Below, one piece after another: positions 54,057 through 63,143 of a stretch of DNA of 64,000 bases. The stretch lies in assembly GCA_040755915.1 (NCBI GenBank), contig JBFLWM010000015.1:123393-187392 (forward strand), written 5' to 3'. The number at the start of each line of letters is the position of its first letter. The first letter of the stretch is position 1. The position numbers were made by a program, and so were the translations under genes. Under the pieces are notes generated by a model. It made no database searches and was not told the DNA's origin. It saw nothing but the letters and a program-made list of their open reading frames with translations. The stretch comes from Sulfurivermis sp040755915. Its GTDB lineage: Bacteria; Pseudomonadota; Gammaproteobacteria; Thiohalomonadales; Thiohalomonadaceae.

Positions 54057-54644
54057 TCACACGAAGTCGCCGCTCTCCATGATCGCCAACAGGCGTTCCA
54101 GACGCGCCTGCGAGTCATCCATCTGCAGCAGATATTGCTTCAGCTCCAGCTTGAGCGGCAGCAACTCGGTGAGGCGCGCGCCGAGCCAGGCCGCATCCTC
54201 GTAGCGGCGTTCCAGTTTGGCGTAGGGGAAATCGAGCTGATCCAGTATGCCCTGCAGCAGGGCCACCAGCGGCGTGCAGTCCGCCGGCACAGCACTTGCG
54301 GGTTCCGGTGCCAGCAGCTCGACCCCGGCGCGGATCAGCTGGTTCGGCTGCACCTCGGTGGTGAGGATGCGAAAGCGCTGCCCACCCTCGACGTTGATGC
54401 CGAGCAGGCCGTCATCGCGCCGCTCGAACCAGCTGATGCGCGCCAGGGTGCCGATATCGTAGGTATTCGCCGCCTCGCCCACCTCACGCCCCTCGCGGAT
54501 AAGGCAGACACCAAAGGGGCTGTCCAGACGCAGACACTCGCTCACCATGTCGAGATAGCGCGGCTCGAAGATGCGCAGCGGCAACACGCCGCCGGGGAAC
54601 AGAACGGTATGCAGGGGAAACAGTGGGACGTTCAACCTGCTCAT
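54057..54644 (-). CDS. LON substrate-binding domain protein
   Basis: 195 residues (MSRLNVPLFPLHTVLFPGG). Only the N-terminal domain of Lon protease is present (LRIFEPRYLDMV, FGVCLIREG), with no AAA+ or protease part. Stand-alone LON domain proteins are common in proteobacteria, with unknown function, possibly substrate binding. It lies 8 bp after ubiX, so it is cotranscribed. Confidence 0.92.
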   Translation of the reverse strand: MSRLNVPLFPLHTVLFPGGVLPLRIFEPRYLDMVSECLRLDSPFGVCLIREGREVGEAANTYDIGTLARISWFERRDDGLLGINVEGGQRFRILTTEVQPNQLIRAGVELLAPEPASAVPADCTPLVALLQGILDQLDFPYAKLERRYEDAAWLGARLTELLPLKLELKQYLLQMDDSQARLERLLAIMESGDFV

Positions 54645-54652
54645 CGCCGTGG

Positions 54653-55258
54653 CTATTCCCCCCAGCGCGGGGCGAGTTGCTGATCCAGGCCGAGGTGATC
54701 GAGGATACGCGCCACCACGAAGTCGACCAGATCCGAAACCGTCTGCGGCTGGTGATAGAAGCCGGGCGCCGCCGGCATCACGGTGACGCCGAGGCGTGCC
54801 AGGGTGAGCATGTGCTCCAGATGGATGGCGGACAGCGGCATCTCGCGCGGCACGATGATGAGCTGGCGCCGCTCCTTCAGCATCACGTCGGCGGCACGTT
54901 CGATGAGATTGTTGCTGGCGCCGGTGGCGATGGCCGACAGCGTGCCGGTGGAACAGGGACATACCACCATCGCCCGCGGCGCGTTGGAGCCGCTGGCCAC
55001 CGGCGCCATCCACTGATCCTTGCCGAATACCTGCAACTGTCCCGGCGCCGCGCCGTACAGCGCGGTGAAGAATGCCTGCATCTCCTCCGGTCGTCCCGGC
55101 ACCTTCAAATCAGTCTCCGTCGCCAGCACCACCTGCGCCGGACTGGACACCATCAGATACACCGGCTGTCCCGCCGCGATGAGACACTGCAGCAGGCGCA
55201 GGCCGTAGGGCGCGCCGGAGGCGCCGGTCATGGCCAGACTGATGGCATCGCGGCGCAT
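54653..55258 (-). CDS. ubiX: Flavin prenyltransferase UbiX
   Basis: 201 residues from ATG (MRRDAISLAMTGASGAPYG); a 9-residue upstream extension is not favoured. It makes prenylated FMN, the cofactor of the UbiD decarboxylase in ubiquinone synthesis. Motifs: TGASGAPYGLRLL, CPCSTGTLSAIATGASNNL, ERAADVMLKERRQL, PREMPLSAIHLEHML. It is part of the minus-strand run mpl–ubiX–LON with element C in the gap. Confidence 0.96.
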   Translation of the reverse strand: MRRDAISLAMTGASGAPYGLRLLQCLIAAGQPVYLMVSSPAQVVLATETDLKVPGRPEEMQAFFTALYGAAPGQLQVFGKDQWMAPVASGSNAPRAMVVCPCSTGTLSAIATGASNNLIERAADVMLKERRQLIIVPREMPLSAIHLEHMLTLARLGVTVMPAAPGFYHQPQTVSDLVDFVVARILDHLGLDQQLAPRWGE

Positions 55259-55278
55259 GATTATCGGAAATCTCTGTA

Positions 55279-55400
55279 AACGCAAAGCACGCGAAGTAAC
55301 GCAAAGTCAGCCGACCTTGCGTTTGCTGCCCACGGCTGGCTCAGTCGCCCGGTGCGTTTCATAGTGCCCTTACCTTCGCGTTACTTCGCGGCCTTGGCGG
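55279..55400. repeat. Intergenic inverted element C
   Basis: The left arm (55279–55306) holds CGCAAAG, CGCGAAG, CGCAAAG. The right arm (55373–55400) holds the reverse-oriented CCTTCGCG, ACTTCGCG, CCTTGGCG. Both arms share CGCGAAGTAACGC when read in the same sense. 22 of 27 aligned positions match. The right arm reaches into mpl and encodes its last codons and stop. Confidence 0.6.
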
Positions 55401-56760
55401 TCGCATGTTCTGCCGTCAGTGCCGCCAGCAGCTTGCCGTGGATGCCACCGAAACCGCCATTGCTCATCACCAGCACATGGTCGCCGGGGCGGGCGGCGGC
55501 GCGCACGGCGGCGACGATGGCATCGATATCAGCGTAGACCACGCCCCGCTCTCCCAGAGATACGGCTGCGGCCCCCAGATCCCAACCCAGGTCGGAGGGG
55601 TGGTAGAGGAACACCAGATCGGCGGCGGCCAGGGACGGCCCCAGGGTGTCGCGGTGCACACCGAGGCGCATGGTGTTGGAGCGCGGCTCCAGCACCGCCA
55701 GGATGCGCGCCGCACCGACCCGGTTGCGCAGACCGGCCAGGGTGGTCTCGATGGCGGTGGGATGATGGGCGAAGTCATCGTAGACCGCGACATCCCCGGC
55801 CACACCGCGCAGCTCCAGCCGGCGCCGCACGCTCCTGAACTCGCCCAGCGCGGCGCAGGCCTGCGCCGCCGGCACGCCGGCATGACGCGCCGCACCGATG
55901 GCGGCAAGGGCGTTGCTGACGTTGTGGGCGCCGAGCAGCTCCCACTGCACCTCACCCTGCAGGACACCGTTCCAGAAGACCGCAAAGCGGCTGCCATCGT
56001 CCGCCCGCAATTGCGCGCTCCAGCCCTCCGCCGCGCCGAATTTCTCCACCGGCGTCCAGCAGCCCATCTGCAGCACCCGCGCCAGCGCGGCGTCCTGCGC
56101 CGGCGCCAGGATCAGGCCCTGTCCCGGTACCGTGCGCACCAGATGGTGGAACTGCCGTTCGATGGCGCCGAGGTCGGGAAAGATGTCGGCGTGGTCGTAC
56201 TCCAGGTTGTTGAGGATCGCCGTACGCGGCCGGTAATGCACGAACTTCGAGCGCTTGTCGAAGAAGGCGGTGTCGTATTCGTCCGCCTCCACCACGAAGA
56301 ACGGCGTGTCACCGGCGCGGGCAGAAAGGCCGAAATTGTGCGGCACGCCGCCGATGAGAAAGCCCGGCGCCATGCCGGCATAGTCCAGGATCCAGGCCAG
56401 CATGGAGGCGGTGGTGGTCTTGCCGTGGGTGCCGGCGACGGCAAGGACCCATTTGTCGCGCAGCACATGCTCGGCCAGCCATTGCGGCCCCGAGGTGTAG
56501 GGAATACCGTGGTTCAGCACATGCTCCACCGCCGCATTGCCGCGCGACAGCGCGTTGCCGATCACCACCACATCGGTATGGGCGGGAATACCCTCGGGCG
56601 CATAACCCTCGGTAAGTGCGATGCCCGCCGCGGCAAGCTGCTCGCTCATGGGCGGATAGACGCCGGCATCCTGGCCGGACACCGTGTGACCGGCGGCGCG
56701 TGCCAGCAGCGCGATGCCGCCCATGAAGGTGCCGCAGATGCCGAGGATGTGTATGTGCAT
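55381..56760 (-). CDS. mpl: Murein tripeptide ligase
   Basis: 459 residues. Mpl joins recycled L-Ala-gamma-D-Glu-meso-DAP tripeptide to UDP-MurNAc. The start MHIHILGICGTFMGGIALLA is diagnostic. The Mur ligase ATP loop is AGTHGKTTTASML, then DFAHHPTAIETTL in the C-terminal domain. The last codons (AAK, stop) fall inside element C. With AnmK it shows active murein recycling. Confidence 0.97.
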   Translation of the reverse strand: MHIHILGICGTFMGGIALLARAAGHTVSGQDAGVYPPMSEQLAAAGIALTEGYAPEGIPAHTDVVVIGNALSRGNAAVEHVLNHGIPYTSGPQWLAEHVLRDKWVLAVAGTHGKTTTASMLAWILDYAGMAPGFLIGGVPHNFGLSARAGDTPFFVVEADEYDTAFFDKRSKFVHYRPRTAILNNLEYDHADIFPDLGAIERQFHHLVRTVPGQGLILAPAQDAALARVLQMGCWTPVEKFGAAEGWSAQLRADDGSRFAVFWNGVLQGEVQWELLGAHNVSNALAAIGAARHAGVPAAQACAALGEFRSVRRRLELRGVAGDVAVYDDFAHHPTAIETTLAGLRNRVGAARILAVLEPRSNTMRLGVHRDTLGPSLAAADLVFLYHPSDLGWDLGAAAVSLGERGVVYADIDAIVAAVRAAARPGDHVLVMSNGGFGGIHGKLLAALTAEHATAKAAK

Positions 56761-56785
56761 GACGAACCTTTGCGGGCAACAGAAT

Positions 56786-57292
56786 TCAGGAGGGAACCAC
56801 CAGCCCCATCACGCTGTAGGTGAGGAAGGTGTAGCCCAGGGCCAGCAACAGGGCGATGCCCTGGTTGACCTCCAGCGCATGGCGCAGGATGTGCACCGTC
56901 ACCACCACGCTCCAGACGATGATCAGCAGCGACAGCAGCGAGGGCACCAGCCGCGCCTCGGCACCCTCGACGGCATAGAACCACACGGTCGGCGGCAGGG
57001 CCGCCAGCCCGAGCACGATCTCGCTGCCGGCCAGGGCGGTGGCGGTCTGCGTCAGGCGCGCCGCCTTGCGGTGCGCCAGCAGCAGTCCCTGCACCACCAC
57101 CACCAGCAGCGCGGTACCCACGGCGGCGGCGAGCAGCGCCTGCGGCAGCGGCACGGTAAACAGGGCGAAGGCAAAACCGAGCAGCACGTGCAACGCCAGG
57201 ATCAGCAGCAGCAGAAAGCGCGCCGCCGGCAGGTACTGCGGTCCGGCACGCAGCAGGCAGATATCCACGAAGACCTTGAGTAATTGCCGCAT
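56786..57292 (-). CDS. Five-helix membrane protein of unknown function
   Basis: 168 residues from ATG (MRQLLKVFVDICLLRAGPQ). Helices at about 26–46, 49–72, 84–104, 113–137 and 143–165. No charged or catalytic motif is evident. The N-terminal phrase DICLLRAGPQYLP and the fold vaguely recall Yip1-like families. It lies 25 bp upstream of mpl, so it may belong to the mpl–ubiX–LON unit; the role is unknown. Confidence 0.8.
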   Translation of the reverse strand: MRQLLKVFVDICLLRAGPQYLPAARFLLLLILALHVLLGFAFALFTVPLPQALLAAAVGTALLVVVVQGLLLAHRKAARLTQTATALAGSEIVLGLAALPPTVWFYAVEGAEARLVPSLLSLLIIVWSVVVTVHILRHALEVNQGIALLLALGYTFLTYSVMGLVVPS

Positions 57293-57410
57293 CGTATCCC
57301 TATCCCGCACCTCGCAGGTGAAGCGCATGATACCTTTCGGGCCGACACCGCAGCAATGCGCGGCGGCTGACCGTATACTTGGCACACCTTCCGTGAACAG
57401 CGAGCGCCCC

Positions 57411-58565
57411 ATGTCCGTACCGTATATCGACAATCCCGCCGACCTCGCCGCTTACTGCGCCGAACTGCGCCAGCACGACTGGTTCGCCCTCGACACCGAG
57501 TTCATGCGCGAGAAGAGCTATTACCCGCAGCTGTGCCTGATCCAGATCGCCACACCGGACGGGGCGGTGTGCATCGACCCCTTCGGCATCGACGACCTCG
57601 GCCCGCTGCTCGAACTGCTGTACGACCCGGCGATCCTCAAGGTACTGCACGCCGCGCGGCAGGACCTGGAGATATTCCACGTCATGCGTGGCACGCCGCC
57701 GGCGCCGGTGTTCGACACCCAGCTCGCCGCCACCCTGCTCGGCCACGGCGATCAGATCGGCTACGGCGCACTGGTAAAGGAAACCCTCGGCGTGGAACTG
57801 GAAAAGGCGCACAGCCGCGCCGACTGGAGCCTGCGCCCGCTCACGCCGGAGCAACTGGAGTATGCCGCCGACGACGTGCGCTACCTGGTGCAGGTGTACC
57901 AGAAGCAGCGTGCCGCGCTGGAACAGAACGGCCGCTTGCCCTGGCTGGCGGAGGACTTTGCCACCCTGTCCGATGCGCACACCTACGACAACCCGCCGCA
58001 GGAGGCCTGGCGCCGCATCAAGGGCGTCAACTTCCTCAAGGGCGTGCAGCTCGCCGTGCTGCAGCAGCTCGCCGCCTGGCGCGAGCAGGTGGCGCAGGAC
58101 TCCGATCGGCCGCGACGCTGGGTGCTGAAGGATGAAGTGATGTTCGACATGGCCAAGCTGATGCCGGACAGCCTGGACAAGCTGGGTCGCATCCGCGGCC
58201 TGGAAAAGGGCACCGTGGAGCGCAACGGCAAGCGCCTGCTGGAGCTGATCCAGCAGGGCCGCAAGATGCCGCAGGACGACTGGCCACAACTGGAACCGGT
58301 CATCCGCCTGACGCCGCCGCAAGAGGCACTGGTGGATGCGATGATGGCACTGGTACGCCTGCGCGCCATGGAACAGCAGGTGAGCGTGCCCACGCTGGCG
58401 CCGCGCCGCGAGGTGGAGCGCCTGCTCGGCGACGATGCCGACGCCGCACTGCGCCACGGCTGGCGCGCGCAACTGGTGGGTCACGACCTGCAACGACTTA
58501 TGCGCGGCGAGCTGTTGCTGCGTGTGGTTGACGGCCGGCTGCACATCAGCGAGTCCACGCCCTGA
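57411..58565 (+). CDS. rnd: Ribonuclease D
   Basis: 384 residues from ATG (MSVPYIDNPADLAAYC). A DEDD-family 3'–5' exonuclease in tRNA 3' maturation. Catalytic motifs: DTEFMREKSYYPQL (Exo I), LHAARQDLEIF (Exo II), YAADDVRYL (Exo III). One HRDC domain is near 215–295 and a second near the C-terminus. A GTG six codons upstream is possible. Divergent from the five-helix gene; 5 bp precede the cardiolipin synthase. Confidence 0.96.
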   Translation: MSVPYIDNPADLAAYCAELRQHDWFALDTEFMREKSYYPQLCLIQIATPDGAVCIDPFGIDDLGPLLELLYDPAILKVLHAARQDLEIFHVMRGTPPAPVFDTQLAATLLGHGDQIGYGALVKETLGVELEKAHSRADWSLRPLTPEQLEYAADDVRYLVQVYQKQRAALEQNGRLPWLAEDFATLSDAHTYDNPPQEAWRRIKGVNFLKGVQLAVLQQLAAWREQVAQDSDRPRRWVLKDEVMFDMAKLMPDSLDKLGRIRGLEKGTVERNGKRLLELIQQGRKMPQDDWPQLEPVIRLTPPQEALVDAMMALVRLRAMEQQVSVPTLAPRREVERLLGDDADAALRHGWRAQLVGHDLQRLMRGELLLRVVDGRLHISESTP

Positions 58566-58570
58566 TCCCC

Positions 58571-59722
58571 ATGCAGGCCCCGCTGCCCCTCAACCGCAAA
58601 CGTTTCCCCTGGCGCGGCGGCAACCGCTTCGACCTGCTGGTGGATGGCGGCCATTTCTTTCCCGCCATGCTCACCGCCATCAAGGCGGCACAGCATTACG
58701 TGCTGCTGGAGATGTACCTGTTCGAATCGGGGGTTATTGCCAGCGAGTTCATCGATGCCTTTGCGACGGCCACCCGGCGCGGGGTAGCGGTATACCTGCT
58801 GCTGGACGATTTCGGCGCACGCGCACTGCTGCCATCCGATCGGCAGCGCCTGCTGGACGCCGGCGTACACCTCGCCTTCTACAATCCGCTGCACTACGGC
58901 AAGCTGCGCCGCAATCTGTGGCGCGATCACCGCAAGCTGCTGCTGGTGGACGGCGTGGTGGCCTACACCGGCGGCGCCGGCATCACCGATGAATTTGCCC
59001 CCACCGAGCCGCTGCACTGGCATGACGCGATGCTTGCCGTGCGCGGCCCCTGCGTGTCCGACTGGCACACCGCCTTCGAACAGGTATGGCAGGCGCTCCC
59101 GGGCAACGACCGCGCCCCCCTGCCGCCGCCCCCCTCCGGCGGACCCGCCGCCGGCCACAGCGCCGGGCGCGTCACTCTCAACGAACCGGTGCGCATGGAG
59201 ATCAAGCGTTCCCTGCTCAAGCGCCTGCGCGGCGCCGAACGCCGCATCTGGATCGCCAGCGCCTACTTCATCCCGTCGTGGAAGATCCGCCGTGCCCTGT
59301 ACCAGGCCGCGCGTCAGGGCTGCGACGTGCGCCTGCTGCTGCCCGGCCCGCATACCGACCACCCTGGCGTGCGCCATGCCGGCCGCCGCTACTACAGCAA
59401 GCTGCTGGCCGCCGGGGTGCGCATCTTCGAATACCAGCCGCGCTTCCTGCACGCCAAGATCCTGCTGTGCGACACCTGGGTGTCCATCGGCTCCAGCAAC
59501 ATCGACCGCTGGAACTTCAGCTGGAATCTGGAGGCCAATCAGGAGGCCGAGGATCACGCGCTGGCCGAGCAGGTCGCCGCCCTGTTCGAGGCCGATTTCA
59601 CCCACAGCCGCGAATTCCTCGCCGGCGAATGGCGCCAGCGCTCATGGCGCCGGCGCCTGCAGGAACGTTTCTGGGGTTTTATCGAGTTGTGGCTGGAACG
59701 ATTGAGTCAGCGCAAGCCCTGA
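58571..59722 (+). CDS. Cardiolipin synthase, ClsB-like phospholipase D family
   Basis: 383 residues without N-terminal membrane helices, as in ClsB/YbhO. Two HKD motifs are intact: DHRKLLLVDGVVAYTGG (near 120) and LHAKILLCDTWVSIGSSNID (near 295). It condenses two phosphatidylglycerols, or PG and another alcohol, to cardiolipin at the membrane. The C-terminus is basic (RQRSWRRRLQERFWGF), suited to membrane contact. It is 5 bp after rnd, likely cotranscribed. Confidence 0.92.
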   Translation: MQAPLPLNRKRFPWRGGNRFDLLVDGGHFFPAMLTAIKAAQHYVLLEMYLFESGVIASEFIDAFATATRRGVAVYLLLDDFGARALLPSDRQRLLDAGVHLAFYNPLHYGKLRRNLWRDHRKLLLVDGVVAYTGGAGITDEFAPTEPLHWHDAMLAVRGPCVSDWHTAFEQVWQALPGNDRAPLPPPPSGGPAAGHSAGRVTLNEPVRMEIKRSLLKRLRGAERRIWIASAYFIPSWKIRRALYQAARQGCDVRLLLPGPHTDHPGVRHAGRRYYSKLLAAGVRIFEYQPRFLHAKILLCDTWVSIGSSNIDRWNFSWNLEANQEAEDHALAEQVAALFEADFTHSREFLAGEWRQRSWRRRLQERFWGFIELWLERLSQRKP

Positions 59723-59789
59723 CTTGATGGGGACGGCAGAAGGACTGATACCGCACCTGTCATCACATCCCTCCTTCACTCAGGAAACA

Positions 59790-60956
59790 TCAACGTGCCG
59801 CGGCAATCATGCTGCCCTTTGTCAGCTGATGACAATCCATCCAGGTCACGCCGGCACTACGGCTCATCCCGACAAGCTGAGGAATGGCGCTCTGCGCCTT
59901 GGGCATCACGTCATGAAACAGAATGATGCCGCGCCGCCACAGCAACATCAGAGTCATCACGCGGTCGGCCGTCTGGCCCGCATCGATTTTCTTGTGCCAA
60001 TCCTGCGAATCAATGTTCCAGAGCACAATACGCTGCCCCTGCGGGGCAAGCAGCGCGGCAGCCTCAGGCAAGCGCTGGCCGTATGGCGGCCGGAACGCCA
60101 GTGCATCCGATGTCTGTTCGGGAAATGTCTGCACCAGAAGTTCCCGGGTTCTAGCGACAGAATCCTGCCAGTCTGCCAGCTTGGCATGGGATTTGTGCAC
60201 AAAAGCATGTGATGCCGGACACATGCCTGCATACAGCTGGCTGACCACCGCGGCGGGCTGCTGTTCGAGACGCTGTTGCAGGCGCTCGCCGAGCATGAAA
60301 AAACTGGCGCTTACCCGTTCGCTGCGCAGTATGTGAACAAGCTTGTCGGTATTGCCGCCCGCCTGCGTCGGACCATCATCAAATGTCAGGAGAAAATGAC
60401 GGTCCGGAAACTCGTATCCCAATATCTCCTGTGGATCAAGGCCGGCAATTTCACTCGAAATCCGCGGATGCAATGCGGCGAGGCGCAGCTGTTCATAGAT
60501 ATAGTCAGCATAAAATCGCAACGCACTATCACGCCAGTCCGACAGTTCGGGTGACAGCGTACTGCCCGGCAGCAATCGAGCCAGCTGCGTCCAGTCCGCT
60601 ATGGGCACAGTGGGGCACAACAGCGCGATATCGCCTCGACAACTGGCAGAAGCATGCCGAAAATTCTGCAACAGCCGTTGCCGGGTCAGCTCTGTCCAGT
60701 CTCGAACCGATGACTCATTGATATCAGATAGACCCAGCGCCTCTCCGAGATCCTTGTTTTCTGCAAAATAATTATCCAGTGCCGCAGAAAATGCCGCGAT
60801 CTCGAAACGAGAAGCCAAATCAAACCGGTCCGGAGAAGAGAAGTCGTATGGCCAGAGCGAGCGGTCACTGAGGGCCAAACGTTGCGGACCGGCTGCAAGC
60901 AGGGGTCCCGGCAGCAGGATTGCCGCAATCAAGATTCCAGTGAGCAGCCTGTTCAT
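59790..60956 (-). CDS. Secreted polysaccharide deacetylase
   Basis: 388 residues with a signal peptide (cleaved near LLA-AGPQ, residue 22). An N-terminal helical region of about 150 residues has no known match. The NodB homology domain (about 185–375) has TFDDGPTQAGG (catalytic Asp and metal Asp), a His-rich loop SHAFVHKSH, FRPPYGQRLP and ILFHDVMP. It removes acetyl groups from an envelope or extracellular glycan; the substrate is unknown. It is 6 bp after the DUF2135/TPR gene, so the two form an operon. Confidence 0.9.
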   Translation of the reverse strand: MNRLLTGILIAAILLPGPLLAAGPQRLALSDRSLWPYDFSSPDRFDLASRFEIAAFSAALDNYFAENKDLGEALGLSDINESSVRDWTELTRQRLLQNFRHASASCRGDIALLCPTVPIADWTQLARLLPGSTLSPELSDWRDSALRFYADYIYEQLRLAALHPRISSEIAGLDPQEILGYEFPDRHFLLTFDDGPTQAGGNTDKLVHILRSERVSASFFMLGERLQQRLEQQPAAVVSQLYAGMCPASHAFVHKSHAKLADWQDSVARTRELLVQTFPEQTSDALAFRPPYGQRLPEAAALLAPQGQRIVLWNIDSQDWHKKIDAGQTADRVMTLMLLWRRGIILFHDVMPKAQSAIPQLVGMSRSAGVTWMDCHQLTKGSMIAAAR

Positions 60957-60962
60957 GACGGA

Positions 60963-62216
60963 CTAATTCTGGACGGCCTGGCCCACCTTCTCCTTCATGC
61001 GTGCGATACCTTCCGTATACGCGCGATGCTGGCGCAGGTTCAGCGCATATTGATAGTTCTGCAGCGCACGATCCCAGCGAGACTGGGACTCATAGATGCG
61101 GCCGAGATTATAGTAGGAACTGGCTTGAACAACGGCCTTGTTCGCGCCTTCGGCGAGAGCAATCGCCTTGCGATTGGCCCACATCGCCTCCGGGATACGC
61201 CCGGCCTTTTGATAGGCAAGCCCAAGATTCGAATAGGCTTGGCCGTATTGTGGATCAATATCGATCGCCTCGCGGTACAAGGCGATGGCAGCATCGAACT
61301 CGCCACGATGATAGGCCTGCTCACCGGCACGATTCTTTGTCACCGCGTCTGTGGTCTTGACTGCTGCAGGAGCAGGCGCTGCTGCTGTTGCCGGTCGGTA
61401 AGCCGGGACCGGGCGGGCTGGACTCAATGTCTCTACAACTCGCGACCAGGAGTCCGCCTCAACCAATGAGGCAAGTGCTGTCCTGATGTCTTCAGGGGAG
61501 GATCTGCTCAGATACATGTCCACATCATGGAATTCGCCATGATGGTCAATCAGGAACGGCACCCACACCGTCCCCTGACGTTGCGCTGGAACATAGGTGC
61601 GCACAAGGGTCTGTCCGACATAAACATCCACTCGGGCCGGACTCTCGGCGATTGCCCGCGAGTGAGGCTCTTTCCGGTTGGTGAAATTGTAAACTGCATA
61701 AGCGTAGCGACCGCCATCGGGCCGCTCCGTTATGGTGATCGTCTCCGGACCATAGGAATATGTGTCATCGACATCCAGATTGGCACCACTTCCCTCGCGC
61801 ACGCGGAAATAGATGTGATTGTCGGGATAGACGAGGTGCGCATCGAGATCGAAGGGGTGGCTGCCCCAACTCAACACTATGCGAATGCTGTCGAGCCCGC
61901 TCAGCTTCTCGCTCAGTGCGTAGGTATATCCACTACATGGACACTTGACCACCAGCGGTGAGTACCCTTCCTTCCTTGCGATCATCACCACGGAAGGATC
62001 GTCCACCCCGCCGAATGGCATTGCGTCGAGGGTCAGCCGGCCCTGGCTATCGGTTCGGGCAATAACTGACGGTGAGCCAATACGTTGAAAAGTAACTTCG
62101 GCACCGTCAACAACTTTGTCCTTGACGGTGGCGCTGAGAAATTGGGTGGGTGCGGCGAAGGCAGATGCTGCGAACAGCCCTGATAGTACTCCGAACATCC
62201 ATGTGGCGCGGGTCAT
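60963..62216 (-). CDS. Secreted DUF2135 and TPR protein
   Basis: 417 residues from ATG (MTRATWMFGVLSGLFAA) with AAGGGGAAG upstream. A signal peptide (cleaved near AFA-APT) is followed by a carboxypeptidase-regulatory-like beta domain (about 25–95). A DUF2135 (YfaP-type) domain spans about 115–235: RIVLSWGSHPFDLDAHLVYP, YSYGPETITI. Three to four TPR units lie at about 320–410 (AIALYREAIDIDPQYGQAYS). GC is lower than in neighbours by eye. YfaP-type proteins are extracytoplasmic; the pairing with a deacetylase suggests envelope glycan work. Confidence 0.85.
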   Translation of the reverse strand: MTRATWMFGVLSGLFAASAFAAPTQFLSATVKDKVVDGAEVTFQRIGSPSVIARTDSQGRLTLDAMPFGGVDDPSVVMIARKEGYSPLVVKCPCSGYTYALSEKLSGLDSIRIVLSWGSHPFDLDAHLVYPDNHIYFRVREGSGANLDVDDTYSYGPETITITERPDGGRYAYAVYNFTNRKEPHSRAIAESPARVDVYVGQTLVRTYVPAQRQGTVWVPFLIDHHGEFHDVDMYLSRSSPEDIRTALASLVEADSWSRVVETLSPARPVPAYRPATAAAPAPAAVKTTDAVTKNRAGEQAYHRGEFDAAIALYREAIDIDPQYGQAYSNLGLAYQKAGRIPEAMWANRKAIALAEGANKAVVQASSYYNLGRIYESQSRWDRALQNYQYALNLRQHRAYTEGIARMKEKVGQAVQN

Positions 62217-62534
62217 AATCTTCCCCTTGTTGTATTTGCTATGCGCGTACCAGGAAAGCCCGCCACCTCGCCACATTAACAAAGTCACGTCATCCCTGGT
62301 CCCTGCCACGCCCGCCATCAAACGTTGCAGACAATTGTTTGAGGGCAGTACCGGCTGCGTATGAAATACCATGTATCTGTCGTGGTTTTCAAGCGGGCAC
62401 CGTCACCATGGCAAGAATCTCCGCAGCCTCTTCCGCCAGCTGGCGCGCAATCAGGGCAGGGGGGGCGCTGACTGGGGTTCTCCCCGGCCGCTGTAGTATC
62501 CTAGTTACCGCTCCTTCTGACCTGCGCATCTGAA
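62217..62534. other. Divergent intergenic region, DUF2135–TPR / yfcE
   Basis: 318 bp without a supported gene. I see no strong promoter, hairpin or operator. GGCCGCTGTAGTATCC near 62480 contains a poor −10-like TAGTAT for the plus-strand gene. Open frames here are short and lack coding character. Confidence 0.4.
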
Positions 62535-63062
62535 ATGAAAATCTGCCTTGTATCCGACAGTCACGACAACCGCTCCCTGCTGACCGCCGCCGTGGGTGAG
62601 GCCAGGGAGTTGGGCGCCCAGGTGGTCTGGCACTGCGGCGACGTGGTGGCGCCGACGGCGCTGCGGCCCCTGCAGCAGTTCGGCCTGCCGGTGCACGTCA
62701 TCCACGGCAACAACATGGGCGACACCTATGCCATGTTCATGCTGGCGCAGGAACCCAACAGCGTGATCTTCTATCACGGCCAGGATGCCGGTCTCGAGCA
62801 GGGCGGCAAGCGCATCTTCCTGGTGCACTATCCACACTACGCCCAGGCCCTCGCCCTCACCGGCGACTGGGACATCGTCTGCTGCGGCCATGATCACCGG
62901 CCGGCCATCAAGAGCATCGCCAACGTCAAGGGCGGCACCACCCTGCTGCTCAATCCCGGCACCGTCGCCGGCGTCGGCCCCTGCGCCAGCTACATCTTCG
63001 GCGATCTGGAAACGATGGAGTTCGAGATCCGCGACGTGCCCGGCGGCAAGAAATCCTCCTGA
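62535..63062 (+). CDS. YfcE-like metallophosphoesterase
   Basis: 175 residues. Calcineurin-like phosphoesterase motifs: DSHDN (8–12), CGDVV, GNNMGD, VHYPHY, CGHDHRP and LNPGT. This is the MJ0936/YfcE single-domain family that hydrolyses phosphodiesters with a dimetal centre. The natural substrate is unknown. Ends with a very strong shared terminator. Confidence 0.92.
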   Translation: MKICLVSDSHDNRSLLTAAVGEARELGAQVVWHCGDVVAPTALRPLQQFGLPVHVIHGNNMGDTYAMFMLAQEPNSVIFYHGQDAGLEQGGKRIFLVHYPHYAQALALTGDWDIVCCGHDHRPAIKSIANVKGGTTLLLNPGTVAGVGPCASYIFGDLETMEFEIRDVPGGKKSS

Positions 63063-63069
63063 TGCAGCA

Positions 63070-63118
63070 AAGACAAAGGGCGTCCGGGAACCATGTGTTC
63101 CCGGACGCCCTTTGTCTT
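63070..63118. terminator. Bidirectional terminator, yfcE / DksA-like gene
   Basis: A perfect 22-bp stem (63070–63091 with 63097–63118), 5-nt loop, core GGGCGTCCGGGAAC. AAGACAAAG on one side and its complement on the other serve both convergent genes. Confidence 0.93.
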
Positions 63119-63143
63119 CAAGCCATATTGGCTGCCGTCTGGC

